A program made the position numbers and the translations under genes. DNA of 64,000 bases, from contig NZ_LFML01000122.1 of NCBI RefSeq assembly GCF_001044425.1, positions 794 through 64,793 of the forward strand, given 5' to 3'. Position 1 is the stretch's first letter; each line of letters begins with the position of its first letter. Source of the stretch: Streptomyces roseus (GTDB taxonomy: Bacteria > Actinomycetota > Actinomycetes > Streptomycetales > Streptomycetaceae). Under the pieces are notes generated by a model that did no database searches, was not told where the DNA came from, and worked only from the letters and a program-made list of their open reading frames with translations. Below, piece after piece: positions 42,774 to 49,375 of this stretch.

Positions 42774-43052
42774 CTATCGCTGACGGCCAGGTCCCCGGAC
42801 ATCGCCCGTCGCGGGGACCGCTTTGTTTACGGCGGCCCAGAGGGTGCGGCCGGTCAAGCTGCTGGCGACGAGCCCGAATCGGTCGGCTTCCGCCACCACT
42901 TCCAAGACCTCCCGCCACGATTCGGCGGGCAGCGCTTCCGGCACCTCCGCCTCGATCGACGTGTACGTCGCGTGCGGCTCCACGCGCGTGGTCAGCCCGA
43001 GGGCCGACAACCGGGCGGCGAGATCCTTGGCCCTTGCTTCTGAAGCGGGCAC
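42774..43052 (-). CDS. 92-residue conserved protein of the AICE
   Basis: GTG start with GGAGG five bases upstream. The sequence is MPASEARAKDLAARLSALGL then an alternating strand/helix pattern (TRVEPHATYTSIEAEVP, WREVLEVVAEADRFGLVAS) suggesting a small alpha/beta domain. It is first gene of the minus-strand GntR operon and next to two palindromic operators. Function unknown. Confidence 0.7.
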   Translation of the reverse strand: MPASEARAKDLAARLSALGLTTRVEPHATYTSIEAEVPEALPAESWREVLEVVAEADRFGLVASSLTGRTLWAAVNKAVPATGDVRGPGRQR

Positions 43053-43089
43053 AGAGGCCTCCGTCGCCGACCGGACACGTTGAGTGAAG

Positions 43090-43120
43090 CTAGTTAACTA
43101 GATTAGAGCTAGTGGACTAG
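43090..43120. promoter_or_regulatory. Two operator palindromes between divergent genes
   Basis: CTAGTTAACTAG (43090-43101) and CTAGTGGACTAG (43109-43120) share CTAGT/ACTAG arms and are centred 19 bp apart. They lie between the 92-residue gene and the GntR gene at 43130, the second one ending 9 bases before its ATG. A GntR protein encoded nearby is the likely binder. Confidence 0.75.
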
Positions 43121-43129
43121 ATTTTCCAC

Positions 43130-43887
43130 ATGCCTGAGCAGCCGCCTTATCTCCGCATCGCCGACGTCCTGCGGCAGCGGATCGCGGAGCACGTGTGGAC
43201 GGCCGGAGATCGCTTGCCGTCGCGTGCCCAGATCGCCGAAGAGTGCGGGGTCGGCGAGAACGTGGTCCGTCGAGCGCAGGAACTCCTGATCTCCCAGGGT
43301 GTGCTGGAGGGACGTGCAGGGTCCGGGACGTACGTGGCCGAGCCGCGGCAGCGTGTACGCGTGGTTCGTTCATCGGCCAGGGAGCAGCCGGACGGCTCAC
43401 CGTTCCGGGCGGACATGCGGGCGCTGGGCAAGCAGGGAAACTGGGAGAGCCGGACCGAAGCGAAGGTGCCGGCCCCGGCGGAAATCGCGGCGCGGCTTGG
43501 TATCGGCGAGGGTGACCTGTGCGTGCGTACGGTCTACGAGTTTCTGGGTGACGGCCGACCGGTGCAGTTGTCGACGAGTTGGGAGCCTTACGAGCTGACC
43601 GGCGGCACGCTCGTCGTGCTGCCGGAGGGCGGGCCTCATGCGGGGGTCGGCGTCGTGAACCGGATGGCCGCGAGATCGGGATCACGGTCAGCCACGCCGT
43701 GGAGCAGCCGGAGCCGCGGCAGGCGACTGCTGAGGAAGCATCGCTCCTCGGGATCCAGAAGGCCGCGCTGGTCACGCACATCCGGCGGACGTACTACAGC
43801 GACCAGGGGCGGCCCGTGGAGACGGCGGACATCGTCATCCCCGCCGCGCTGTGCGAGGTCGTCTACGAGATTCCTGTCGGTCGCTAG
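43130..43887 (+). pseudogene. GntR-family regulator, frameshifted
   Basis: The first 180 codons read as a normal GntR/UTRA regulator (YLRIADVLRQRIAEHVWTAGDRLPSRAQIAEECGVGENVVRRAQ; then RTVYEFLGDGRPVQLSTSWEP). At about 43665 the frame fails. The expected UTRA end (REIGITVSHAVEQPEPRQAT..., VTHIRRTYYSDQGRPVETADIVIP) continues in another frame to the stop at 43887. One missing base near GGCCGCGAGATC explains it. It could be a true mutation or a sequencing error. The ATG has no ribosome site, so a leaderless transcript is likely. The DNA-binding half is intact. Confidence 0.8.
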
Positions 43888-43918
43888 AGCGGCTGGCGGA
43901 GGATGGAGGGGTACCGCC

Positions 43919-44188
43919 TTGGACGCGGAGCGAGAGGCTCGCATAGCGGAGCTGGCCGCGAGAGCGCGGCCGGTGTGGGCAGAGGACCGCGACGGCGGGG
44001 CTCTTCAGGAGTTCCTGAAGGAGATCGGCTGTGACGGCGTGGACGCGGTCATGGTGACCAGGCAAGTGGTCGGATGCAGTCTCGGCGAGGCTCAGGAAAT
44101 GTTCCTCACCGCGCCCTGCCGGGCCTCGGAGCTCGCCTTCCACAACGCATTCATGGAAGCCCTTGAGCGGTCTCAGGGCGACGCCTGA
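43919..44188 (+). CDS. 89-residue small protein, L7/L12-tail-like
   Basis: TTG start with GGAGGGG seven bases upstream. The product is helical: EREARIAELAARARPVWAED, then LKEIGCDGVDAVMVTRQVVGCSLGEAQEMFLTAPC. The segment VTRQVVGCSLGEAQ resembles the helix of ribosomal L7/L12 C-terminal domains (LGLKEAK), as in many small Streptomyces proteins. It shares its frame with the GntR N-terminal half but is a separate gene. Function unknown. Its end overlaps the convergent gene by 16 bases. Confidence 0.65.
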   Translation: MDAEREARIAELAARARPVWAEDRDGGALQEFLKEIGCDGVDAVMVTRQVVGCSLGEAQEMFLTAPCRASELAFHNAFMEALERSQGDA

Positions 44189-44562
44189 CCCCTCCGGACC
44201 ACTCCTGACTCGGGTGGGGCCCCGTCCGGCATTCGTACGCCAGCACAGGCGATCAGGGCGCCACCGTCTTCCGTGAGGAAGAACGTGTAAATCCACGACC
44301 CGTCGCAGGCTTTGACCTGCCCGATACGGATGGGCTCAGCGCGCTCACGGAGCAGTTCTACCGCTCGTTCCCATCCCAGGGTCTCGGCGCCCTTCCGCTG
44401 CATGCACCGATGCCGGATCGCGAAGGTGCCTGCATGGCCGTCCGAAAGCCTGGGCCCGGCCTCCAATACGAAGTAGTCGGCGCAGTCGGCAAGGGCCGCC
44501 AGAGCAGCCTTGGAGGCCGCGTCGTCGCCGGCCAGTAGCCGCATCAGCTCATGTCGTTCCAT
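44173..44562 (-). CDS. 129-residue hypothetical protein of the AICE
   Basis: ATG with GAGGGG five bases upstream; MERHELMRLLAGDDAASKAAL, then ADCADYFVLEAGPRLSD, IRHRCMQRKGAETLGWERAVELL and a beta-rich end (WIYTFFLTEDGGALIACAG). No family recognised. A short piece of a similar gene (MERHAPMQLLRGDDE) lies just outside attR at 45086-45130. It is divergent from the zinc-ribbon gene. Confidence 0.7.
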   Translation of the reverse strand: MERHELMRLLAGDDAASKAALAALADCADYFVLEAGPRLSDGHAGTFAIRHRCMQRKGAETLGWERAVELLRERAEPIRIGQVKACDGSWIYTFFLTEDGGALIACAGVRMPDGAPPESGVVRRGQASP

Positions 44563-44632
44563 GGTCACCCCTCCCCCTCCTGAATCCTGGTGGATCGCGG
44601 CAAGGCGCCGCAACGCCGTTAGGGTCCTCGGC

Positions 44633-44833
44633 ATGACCAGCAGCGCGCCTACCTGCCCGGAGTGCAGCCAAGCCATGAAGTTCGGCGGATTCGTGCTCTG
44701 TCGCCGGGAGGACGACGGCGAACGGGTCTGCCGGTCGCTGTGGAAGTGCCCCGCTCGGCACGTCTGGTGGCACTGGGCCGACCGGCCGGACGAGACGTTG
44801 GAGGCGTGCCCGATACCGGAGGCGTTCCGCTGA
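44633..44833 (+). CDS. 66-residue zinc-ribbon-like protein
   Basis: MTSSAPTCPECSQAMKFGGF..., with CPEC, LCRREDDGERVC and LWKCPARHVWWHW: four Cys plus His spaced as a small zinc ribbon. It is a recurring small gene at the end of Streptomyces elements; its function is unknown. It is the last gene before attR. Confidence 0.75.
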   Translation: MTSSAPTCPECSQAMKFGGFVLCRREDDGERVCRSLWKCPARHVWWHWADRPDETLEACPIPEAFR

Positions 44834-44969
44834 CATCCGTGTCCGCACGCGTGCCCTTCGTGTGCCCGATCAGACGGCGAGCGGTGGGGAACCACGGTCA
44901 TCTGCGGTGGGTGCTCGGCTCGGGTGCAGGTCAGGGGCTTGGCCGGTCGAGGTGGGAGTGCGTACGCGA

Positions 44970-45016
44970 TCTTCCAAACTAGCTACGCGGGTTCGATTCC
45001 CGTCGCCCGCTCTGAA
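44970..45016 (+). repeat. attR, 47-bp core repeat
   Basis: It is identical to attL (31181-31227). It holds only the 3' half of tRNA-Gly; the 5' half (D arm and acceptor strand) is absent, so it is not a second tRNA gene. It marks the right end of the element. Confidence 0.95.
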
Positions 45017-45022
45017 GCCGAA

Positions 45023-45060
45023 AGGGCCAGGTCGGAGGAGATCTCCTCCGACCTGGCCCT
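45023..45060 (+). terminator. Original chromosomal terminator of tRNA-Gly
   Basis: A 38-base perfect palindrome whose half is AGGGCCAGGTCGGAGGAGA. It lies right after attR, where the tRNA-Gly terminator would be before the element inserted. Confidence 0.85.
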
Positions 45061-45085
45061 CGGTCGTTCCCGGTGTTTGCGACCT

Positions 45086-45130
45086 CTCGTCGTCGCCGCG
45101 GAGCAGCTGCATCGGCGCGTGTCGCTCCAT
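45086..45130 (-). pseudogene. Remnant of a gene like 44173-44562
   Basis: It reads MERHAPMQLLRGDDE from an ATG, then similarity ends. It matches the start of the element gene (MERHELMRLLAGDDA) at most positions in both protein and DNA, though it lies on the chromosomal side of attR. It is probably left by an earlier, now lost, related element in the same site. Confidence 0.5.
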
Positions 45131-45256
45131 GGCGCCTCCCTGGGTGGCGTCCTGCGATCGGCAGCCGATGTGTCGCACCCGCGCATCCCACCACCGTCAT
45201 GGGCGGACGAGCCCATTGTCCGGCGGAGATGGCTCTCCTTTTGATAAGAAGCGGCC

Positions 45257-45793
45257 ATGGACGCGGCTCTGGCGGGACTTGCAGGCACGACCGTGGGTGC
45301 GCTGGCGGGGTTCGCGGGCGCCTGGCTCGCCCAGCGCGGGCAGCTGCGCCAGCAGCGGGAGCAGCGGGCCTACGCGGAACGCGTGCGCTGGCTGGACGAC
45401 AAGAAGGGCCTCTATCGCGACCTTCTGATCGCGATGAACGGCTGGCACGACTCGCTGGTGTCGGTCTGGCGCGACGAGGACGACGGCCGGCTCGCGCAGA
45501 CGCGGGCGACTGCGTACAAGTGGAGCGTCGAGGCTTCCCTCATCGCGTCGGAGCCGGCCCGGACCGCCGTTGAGGAGCTGCGCCGCAGGTTCCTCGCCGC
45601 TCAGCACGCGATCCTCAGCCGCACCTCCACTGCCGAGCGGGCCCCTCTCGAGGCCGTGGAGGAAGCGCTGGCACTCCTGGAGGGCGCCCTGCGGGCGGAA
45701 CTCTCCGACCCGGAGCGTCCGGAGGTGCACCGACGCTCCCGGCAGCCCTGGTCCGTACGACGGGCAGACGTGGCGCCGACCTCGTCCGCGTGA
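45257..45793 (+). CDS. Membrane-anchored coiled-coil protein
   Basis: A 178-residue protein. It has one N-terminal membrane helix (LAGLAGTTVGALAGFAGAWLAQ), then a helical, charged region (QLRQQREQRAYAERVRWLDDKKGLYRDLL, then EELRRRFLAAQH). It looks like a small single-pass protein with a cytoplasmic helical domain, common in actinobacteria. No ribosome site stronger than GATAAGAAGCGGCC. Function unknown. Confidence 0.75.
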   Translation: MDAALAGLAGTTVGALAGFAGAWLAQRGQLRQQREQRAYAERVRWLDDKKGLYRDLLIAMNGWHDSLVSVWRDEDDGRLAQTRATAYKWSVEASLIASEPARTAVEELRRRFLAAQHAILSRTSTAERAPLEAVEEALALLEGALRAELSDPERPEVHRRSRQPWSVRRADVAPTSSA

Positions 45794-45821
45794 GTGCGGA
45801 CCGGGCTGGGGGGGGCGGGGG

Positions 45822-46130
45822 TCAGTAGTGGACCGCCGTGCAGGTGACCGTGGTCTTGCCGTCGGCCGTCTTGACCACGTACTTGCCACCGCTCAGGCCG
45901 CCGAGGTCGAAGCGGCCCCTCGTGTCGATGGGGACCGAGCCCTTGCTGGAGCCGGAGTACGTGACGGTCGTGTCCGCCGGGAAGCCCTGGCCCCACACGT
46001 GGTACTTGCCGGCGGAATCCACCTCGACGTTGCATTTCGCGGCCGCGGGTGCGGCGGCGACGGCGGGGGCCGCCGCGAGAGCGGGGGCCATGATGAGCGC
46101 GAGTGCTGCGAGTCGACGTGTCCGGTTCAT
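45822..46130 (-). CDS. Small secreted protein
   Basis: A 102-residue protein with a Sec signal (RRLAALALIMAPALAAAPAVAAAPA) and a beta-rich mature part of about 75 residues containing two Cys (KCNVEVD, TVTCTAV) likely joined. The pattern CxVxxxxxYxVWGxGFPxxTTVTYSG resembles Ig-like cell-surface repeats. It is monocistronic. Function unknown. Confidence 0.75.
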   Translation of the reverse strand: MNRTRRLAALALIMAPALAAAPAVAAAPAAAKCNVEVDSAGKYHVWGQGFPADTTVTYSGSSKGSVPIDTRGRFDLGGLSGGKYVVKTADGKTTVTCTAVHY

Positions 46131-46283
46131 CGTTCAACCTGCCTTGGGCGCCGGCGGTGCGGCAGCGTTGGCGGTGGCACGGGGGCGTTGGACTCCTGCC
46201 CGATCAAGCCGTGCTGATGACGCCTTCCACCTTATCGGCCGGTTCGTCCTGCGGCATGTTCGGGAGTGGTCGGCCCCCGTCCG

Positions 46284-46478
46284 TCAGAGCTTGATTCCCG
46301 CGATGGTGTCCGCGAGGGAGTTGAGGAACCGGTTCACGTCCGGCGCGATGGAGCTCGACGCCAGGAAGAAACCGAAGAGGACCGCGACGATCGCGGGGCC
46401 GGCCTTGATGTGGTTGCCGCGGATCAGCACCACCAGGATGACCGCCAACAGAACCACCACTGACAGCGAAATGGCCAC
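46284..46478 (-). CDS. 64-residue two-helix membrane protein
   Basis: A GTG start gives MAISLSVVVLLAVILVVLIR, then GPAIVAVLFGFFLASSSIAP and a short polar tail (DVNRFLNSLADTIAGIKL). Small proteins of this form are conserved in Streptomyces; no function is known. GAAGG lies 11 bases upstream of the start. Confidence 0.65.
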   Translation of the reverse strand: MAISLSVVVLLAVILVVLIRGNHIKAGPAIVAVLFGFFLASSSIAPDVNRFLNSLADTIAGIKL

Positions 46479-46643
46479 TACTGATCACACCTTCGGTCGT
46501 CCCCTGGTCGGCCTGGAGCGCGCGGCCAAGCGCGCCCCTACATGGACCATCCTCCCACCAACGGGCCCCGGCTATCCGTCCCGTGGCGAATCGGCGTCGG
46601 CACTTTCCCGCCAACCCGCCATGCAGTGGGCATATTTCGGGCA

Positions 46644-46659
46644 CGTGACCCGGGTCACG
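46644..46659. promoter_or_regulatory. 16-bp perfect palindrome at the end of the HD gene
   Basis: CGTGACCCGGGTCACG overlaps the stop codon of the HD gene. It may be an operator or part of a terminator; no role can be assigned. Confidence 0.35.
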
Positions 46660-47119
46660 GCGTGGGGAGGCCGAGGAGGGAGCGGACATACGCGTACTTC
46701 GCGGACAGTCGGTCCCGGGTGGGGCCGTCCAGTACGGAGAGCCGGACGGGGTCCGCGTTGTGCGCCAGGTCGGCCTCCTTGACCAGGAGCGCGCCCGGAG
46801 TGGCGAGGATCCGGGCCGCGTACACCTCCAGCGGCTCACCGGCGCGTTTGGTGACCGCCAGCACCATGTCCTTGACCGACTGGGGCAGGGCGGCGGATTC
46901 CAGCCACTCATGGCTGAGCGCGTGGTCCTCGACGGCGTCGTGCAGCCAGGCCGCCGCCTGCTGCTCCGGGCTGCCGCCGCGTACGCGGACCCCCTCGGCC
47001 ACGGCCGCGAGGTGCTCCGCGTACGGCCGGCCGGCCTTGTCCGTCTGGCCCTCGTGCACGGAGCGCGCCAGGGCCTCGACCTCGATCAGGGTCAGCGGCT
47101 GCTGCTGCCTCTGCGTCAT
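46655..47119 (-). CDS. HD-domain protein (RelA/SpoT hydrolase-like)
   Basis: A 154-residue protein. It starts LIEVEALARSVHEGQTDKAGRPYAEHLAAVAEGV and has the HD motif AAWLHDAVED and a later LLVKEADLAHNADP, as in small ppGpp hydrolases (SAH-like). The His and Asp of the HD box and the distal Asp are present, so it may hydrolyse (p)ppGpp or another nucleotide. The ATG overlaps the decarboxylase stop (ATGA). Confidence 0.82.
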   Translation of the reverse strand: MTQRQQQPLTLIEVEALARSVHEGQTDKAGRPYAEHLAAVAEGVRVRGGSPEQQAAAWLHDAVEDHALSHEWLESAALPQSVKDMVLAVTKRAGEPLEVYAARILATPGALLVKEADLAHNADPVRLSVLDGPTRDRLSAKYAYVRSLLGLPTP

Positions 47120-48510
47120 GCCGTCCCCTTCGCCGCTGTACGGAGGGCCTGCGCGGCCCGGCGCACGTCCGCCTGCGTGGTACGCCAGTTGGAGAACGCC
47201 GCGCGCAGGGCGGGGGTTCCCGCGTAGACGGTCGGGGTGACGAAGACCTCCTCCCGCGCGGCCTCGCACAGGGCCGCCAGGCGGGCCGGGGTGGGGTCCT
47301 CGGCGAGGGTGAAGCAGACGACGTTCAGGCGGACCGGGGCGAGCAGGCGGAAGACCGGGGCCGCTTCCAGCGAGGAGCCGAGGGCCCGGGCGCTGGCGAT
47401 GTCGCGCTCGACGATCTCGCGGTGGCCTTCGCGGCCGTACGCGCGGAGGGTGAACCAGGCGGCGAGGGCGCGCAGTCGGTGGGAGTTCTCCGGGGTGAGG
47501 TGGACGAGGTCGGGGTGCTCGCCGAGGGGACCGAGGTAGGCGGCGGCGTTCTGGAAGACGCGGGCCTGGAGGTCCTGGCGGCGGGTGAACTGGACGGCGC
47601 TGTCGTAGGGGACGTTCAGCCACTTGTGCAGGTCGACGCAGACGGAGTCGGAGGCGTCGAGGCCGGCGGTGAGGTGCGCGTGGTCCGGGGAGAGCGCGGC
47701 GAAGGCGCCGAAGGCGGCGTCGGTGTGGAGCCAGAAGGCGTGGCGTTCGCGGAGGGCGGCGATGGCGCGCAGGTCGTCGAAGTCCACGGTGTTGACGGTG
47801 CCGGCGTTGGCGACGACGACGGCCGGGCCGGGGGTGCCGGCGAGGGCGCGGTCGAGGGCCGCGGGGTCGACGGCCTCGCGGCCTGGGAGGGTGGGGACGG
47901 GGACGAGGGAGCGGCGGCCGAGGCCGAGGACGGAGAGGGCCTTGGCGATGGACGAGTGCGGGGCTCCGGAGAGGACCCGGACCGGTCCGAGCGCTGCCGC
48001 GCCGTCCTCGGAGGGGGAGACTCCGAGGCGCTCGCCGAGCCACTCGCGGGCGATGGCGAGGCCGGTGGTGTTGGACATGGTGGCGCCGCTGACGAAGGTT
48101 CCGGTGTGGGCGCCGGAGAGGCCGAAGAGGTCGCGGAGCCAGGTGACGGTCTCGCGTTCGAGGTCCTGGCCGGCCCCGTCCAGGGCGGAGTTGGAGTTCT
48201 GGTCGTGTACGGAGGTCAGCCAGTCGCCCGCGAGGGCGGCGGGGGTGGCGCCGCCGGTGACGAAGCCGAGGTAGCGGGGGCCGGCGGAGGCGGAGAGGCG
48301 GGGCGCCCAGCGGTCCGCGAAGGCGGTGAGGGCCGATTCCGTACCGGATCCGTGCCGGGGCAGGGGCTCGGGCCGGTGCGGGGGCGAAGCGGGCGGTCGC
48401 GGTACGACGGGACGGGCGTCCAGGGCCGCGAGGGCGTCGGCGGCGGTACGGCGGGTGGCCTCCAGGAGGTCGGGGAGGCGGGCGAGGTCGGCGGCGAGCG
48501 TGCGGTCCAT
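47116..48510 (-). CDS. PLP-dependent group II decarboxylase family protein
   Basis: A 464-residue enzyme of the aromatic-L-amino-acid/glutamate decarboxylase family. The PLP Lys lies in DSVCVDLHKWLNVPYDS; the Asp that holds the pyridine N is in LHTDAAFGAF; TGTFVSGATMSNTTGL is the phosphate-binding region. The substrate is not evident. ATG (MDRTLAADLARLPDLL) was chosen because the frame upstream is a low-complexity non-coding strand of the lipoprotein gene. Co-translated with the HD gene. Confidence 0.9.
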   Translation of the reverse strand: MDRTLAADLARLPDLLEATRRTAADALAALDARPVVPRPPASPPHRPEPLPRHGSGTESALTAFADRWAPRLSASAGPRYLGFVTGGATPAALAGDWLTSVHDQNSNSALDGAGQDLERETVTWLRDLFGLSGAHTGTFVSGATMSNTTGLAIAREWLGERLGVSPSEDGAAALGPVRVLSGAPHSSIAKALSVLGLGRRSLVPVPTLPGREAVDPAALDRALAGTPGPAVVVANAGTVNTVDFDDLRAIAALRERHAFWLHTDAAFGAFAALSPDHAHLTAGLDASDSVCVDLHKWLNVPYDSAVQFTRRQDLQARVFQNAAAYLGPLGEHPDLVHLTPENSHRLRALAAWFTLRAYGREGHREIVERDIASARALGSSLEAAPVFRLLAPVRLNVVCFTLAEDPTPARLAALCEAAREEVFVTPTVYAGTPALRAAFSNWRTTQADVRRAAQALRTAAKGTA

Positions 48511-48604
48511 GGGGGCACGGTAGGGACACGGCGGGCCCGGCGGACCGGCCAATCGGGGGTGATTGGCCGGTCCCGGGGTGCCGGGGGCGGCGTAGGGTCG
48601 GGGG

Positions 48605-49228
48605 ATGACTCGGTGGGTGGCGGGAGTTGCTGTCGGGGTGGTTGCGGCGGGGGTGCTGGCGGGATGCGATGTGCCGCCTGCTCCCGATGCCGCGCCCGGG
48701 CCCAGTGGGATTCGGTCCCCCGTCCCCGTGCGCTCCCCCGCCCCGGCGCGCACCGCCGTGCCCTCCCCGCCCGAGGCCGCGGCCCCCGCGTGTCCCGAGG
48801 GCGGGGTGCGGCTGGTCGAAGGGGCCGGGGACGCCGCGATGGGGCTGCGCGTCGCCGACGTCCGGCTGGTCAACTGCGGTACGCAGCCCTACGTACTCGA
48901 CGGCTACCCGGAGATCCGGCTGCTGGACGGCACGCGGGCGCCCGTCGAGGTCGCCGTCCTGCAAGGGGGTGAGGAGATCGCCGCCGCACCCACCGGGGCC
49001 GAGGGCGCTCCGCAGAGGGTGGAGCTCCGGCCCGGCCAGGCGGCCGGCTTCGGCATGGTGTGGCGGAACCTGGTGACCGACGCGAACGTGCCCGCCGCCG
49101 AGGGGTGGGTGCTCGAGGTGACCCCGCGACCCGGTGCGCCCCGGGTGGAGCTGGAGCTGCGCCACTCCGTCGACCTCGGGAACACCGGGAAGCTGGGGAT
49201 CGGTCCCTGGAAGGCGGCGGCCCGGTGA
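48605..49228 (+). CDS. DUF4232 lipoprotein
   Basis: A 207-residue protein with a lipoprotein signal (VAGVAVGVVAAGVLAGC, lipobox LAGC), a Pro/Ala linker of about 40 residues and a DUF4232 beta-sandwich domain (ADVRLVNCGTQPYVLDGYPEIRLLDGTRAPV, PGQAAGFGMVWRNLV). It is exported and membrane-bound. Its stop overlaps the start of the following remnant (GTGA). Confidence 0.85.
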   Translation: MTRWVAGVAVGVVAAGVLAGCDVPPAPDAAPGPSGIRSPVPVRSPAPARTAVPSPPEAAAPACPEGGVRLVEGAGDAAMGLRVADVRLVNCGTQPYVLDGYPEIRLLDGTRAPVEVAVLQGGEEIAAAPTGAEGAPQRVELRPGQAAGFGMVWRNLVTDANVPAAEGWVLEVTPRPGAPRVELELRHSVDLGNTGKLGIGPWKAAAR

Positions 49229-49368
49229 TCATCTGGATCAACGGCCCCTTCGGGGGCGGACCGGATCGCGGCCAGGACCGGGCCGCGCGCCGCCCGGACA
49301 CCGACGGCCCGCTCCGCGCGAGGCTGCGGCGCGCGCTCGTCGGCGTCCGGCACATGCGGTTCGACTGA
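49225..49368 (+). pseudogene. Collapsed remnant of a TmrB-like P-loop ATPase
   Basis: GTG overlaps the lipoprotein stop and gives MIIWINGPFGGG, the start of TmrB-like ATP-binding proteins (usually WINGxFGxGKT), but the Lys-Thr of the Walker A motif and the middle of the protein are missing. The end, PDTDGPLRARLRRALVGVRHMRFD, looks like the normal C-terminus of such proteins. Between them a second frame reads ADRIAARTG, suggesting an internal deletion of several hundred bases plus a frameshift. Judged non-functional. Confidence 0.6.
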
Positions 49369-49375
49369 AGACCCC

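Larger units (their letters stand above)
31181..45016. mobile_element. pSAM2-type integrative and conjugative element (AICE) in tRNA-Gly
   Basis: The boundaries are a 47-bp identical direct repeat, one copy in the 3' half of tRNA-Gly and one at the far end. Inside, in the usual AICE order, are int, xis, a RepSA-type initiator, small spread genes, a DUF2637 protein, an FtsK/TraB translocase, an SCO3933-type gene, a KorSA-like GntR repressor and a Pif-like NUDIX gene. The rest is accessory: an immunity-like gene, the AlbA_2 protein and two GntR modules. All backbone genes look intact, so the element is probably mobile. The 31181-to-44970 distance is 13,789 bp. Confidence 0.93.

Noticed and set aside
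43130..44188. A single 352-residue fusion of GntR with the following small protein
   Set aside because: The middle is an Arg/Ser-rich frame-shifted stretch, while the proper UTRA end is in another frame and the small protein has its own ribosome site.
44970..45016. A second tRNA-Gly gene
   Set aside because: Only the 3' half is present; the D arm and 5' acceptor strand are missing, so this is attR.
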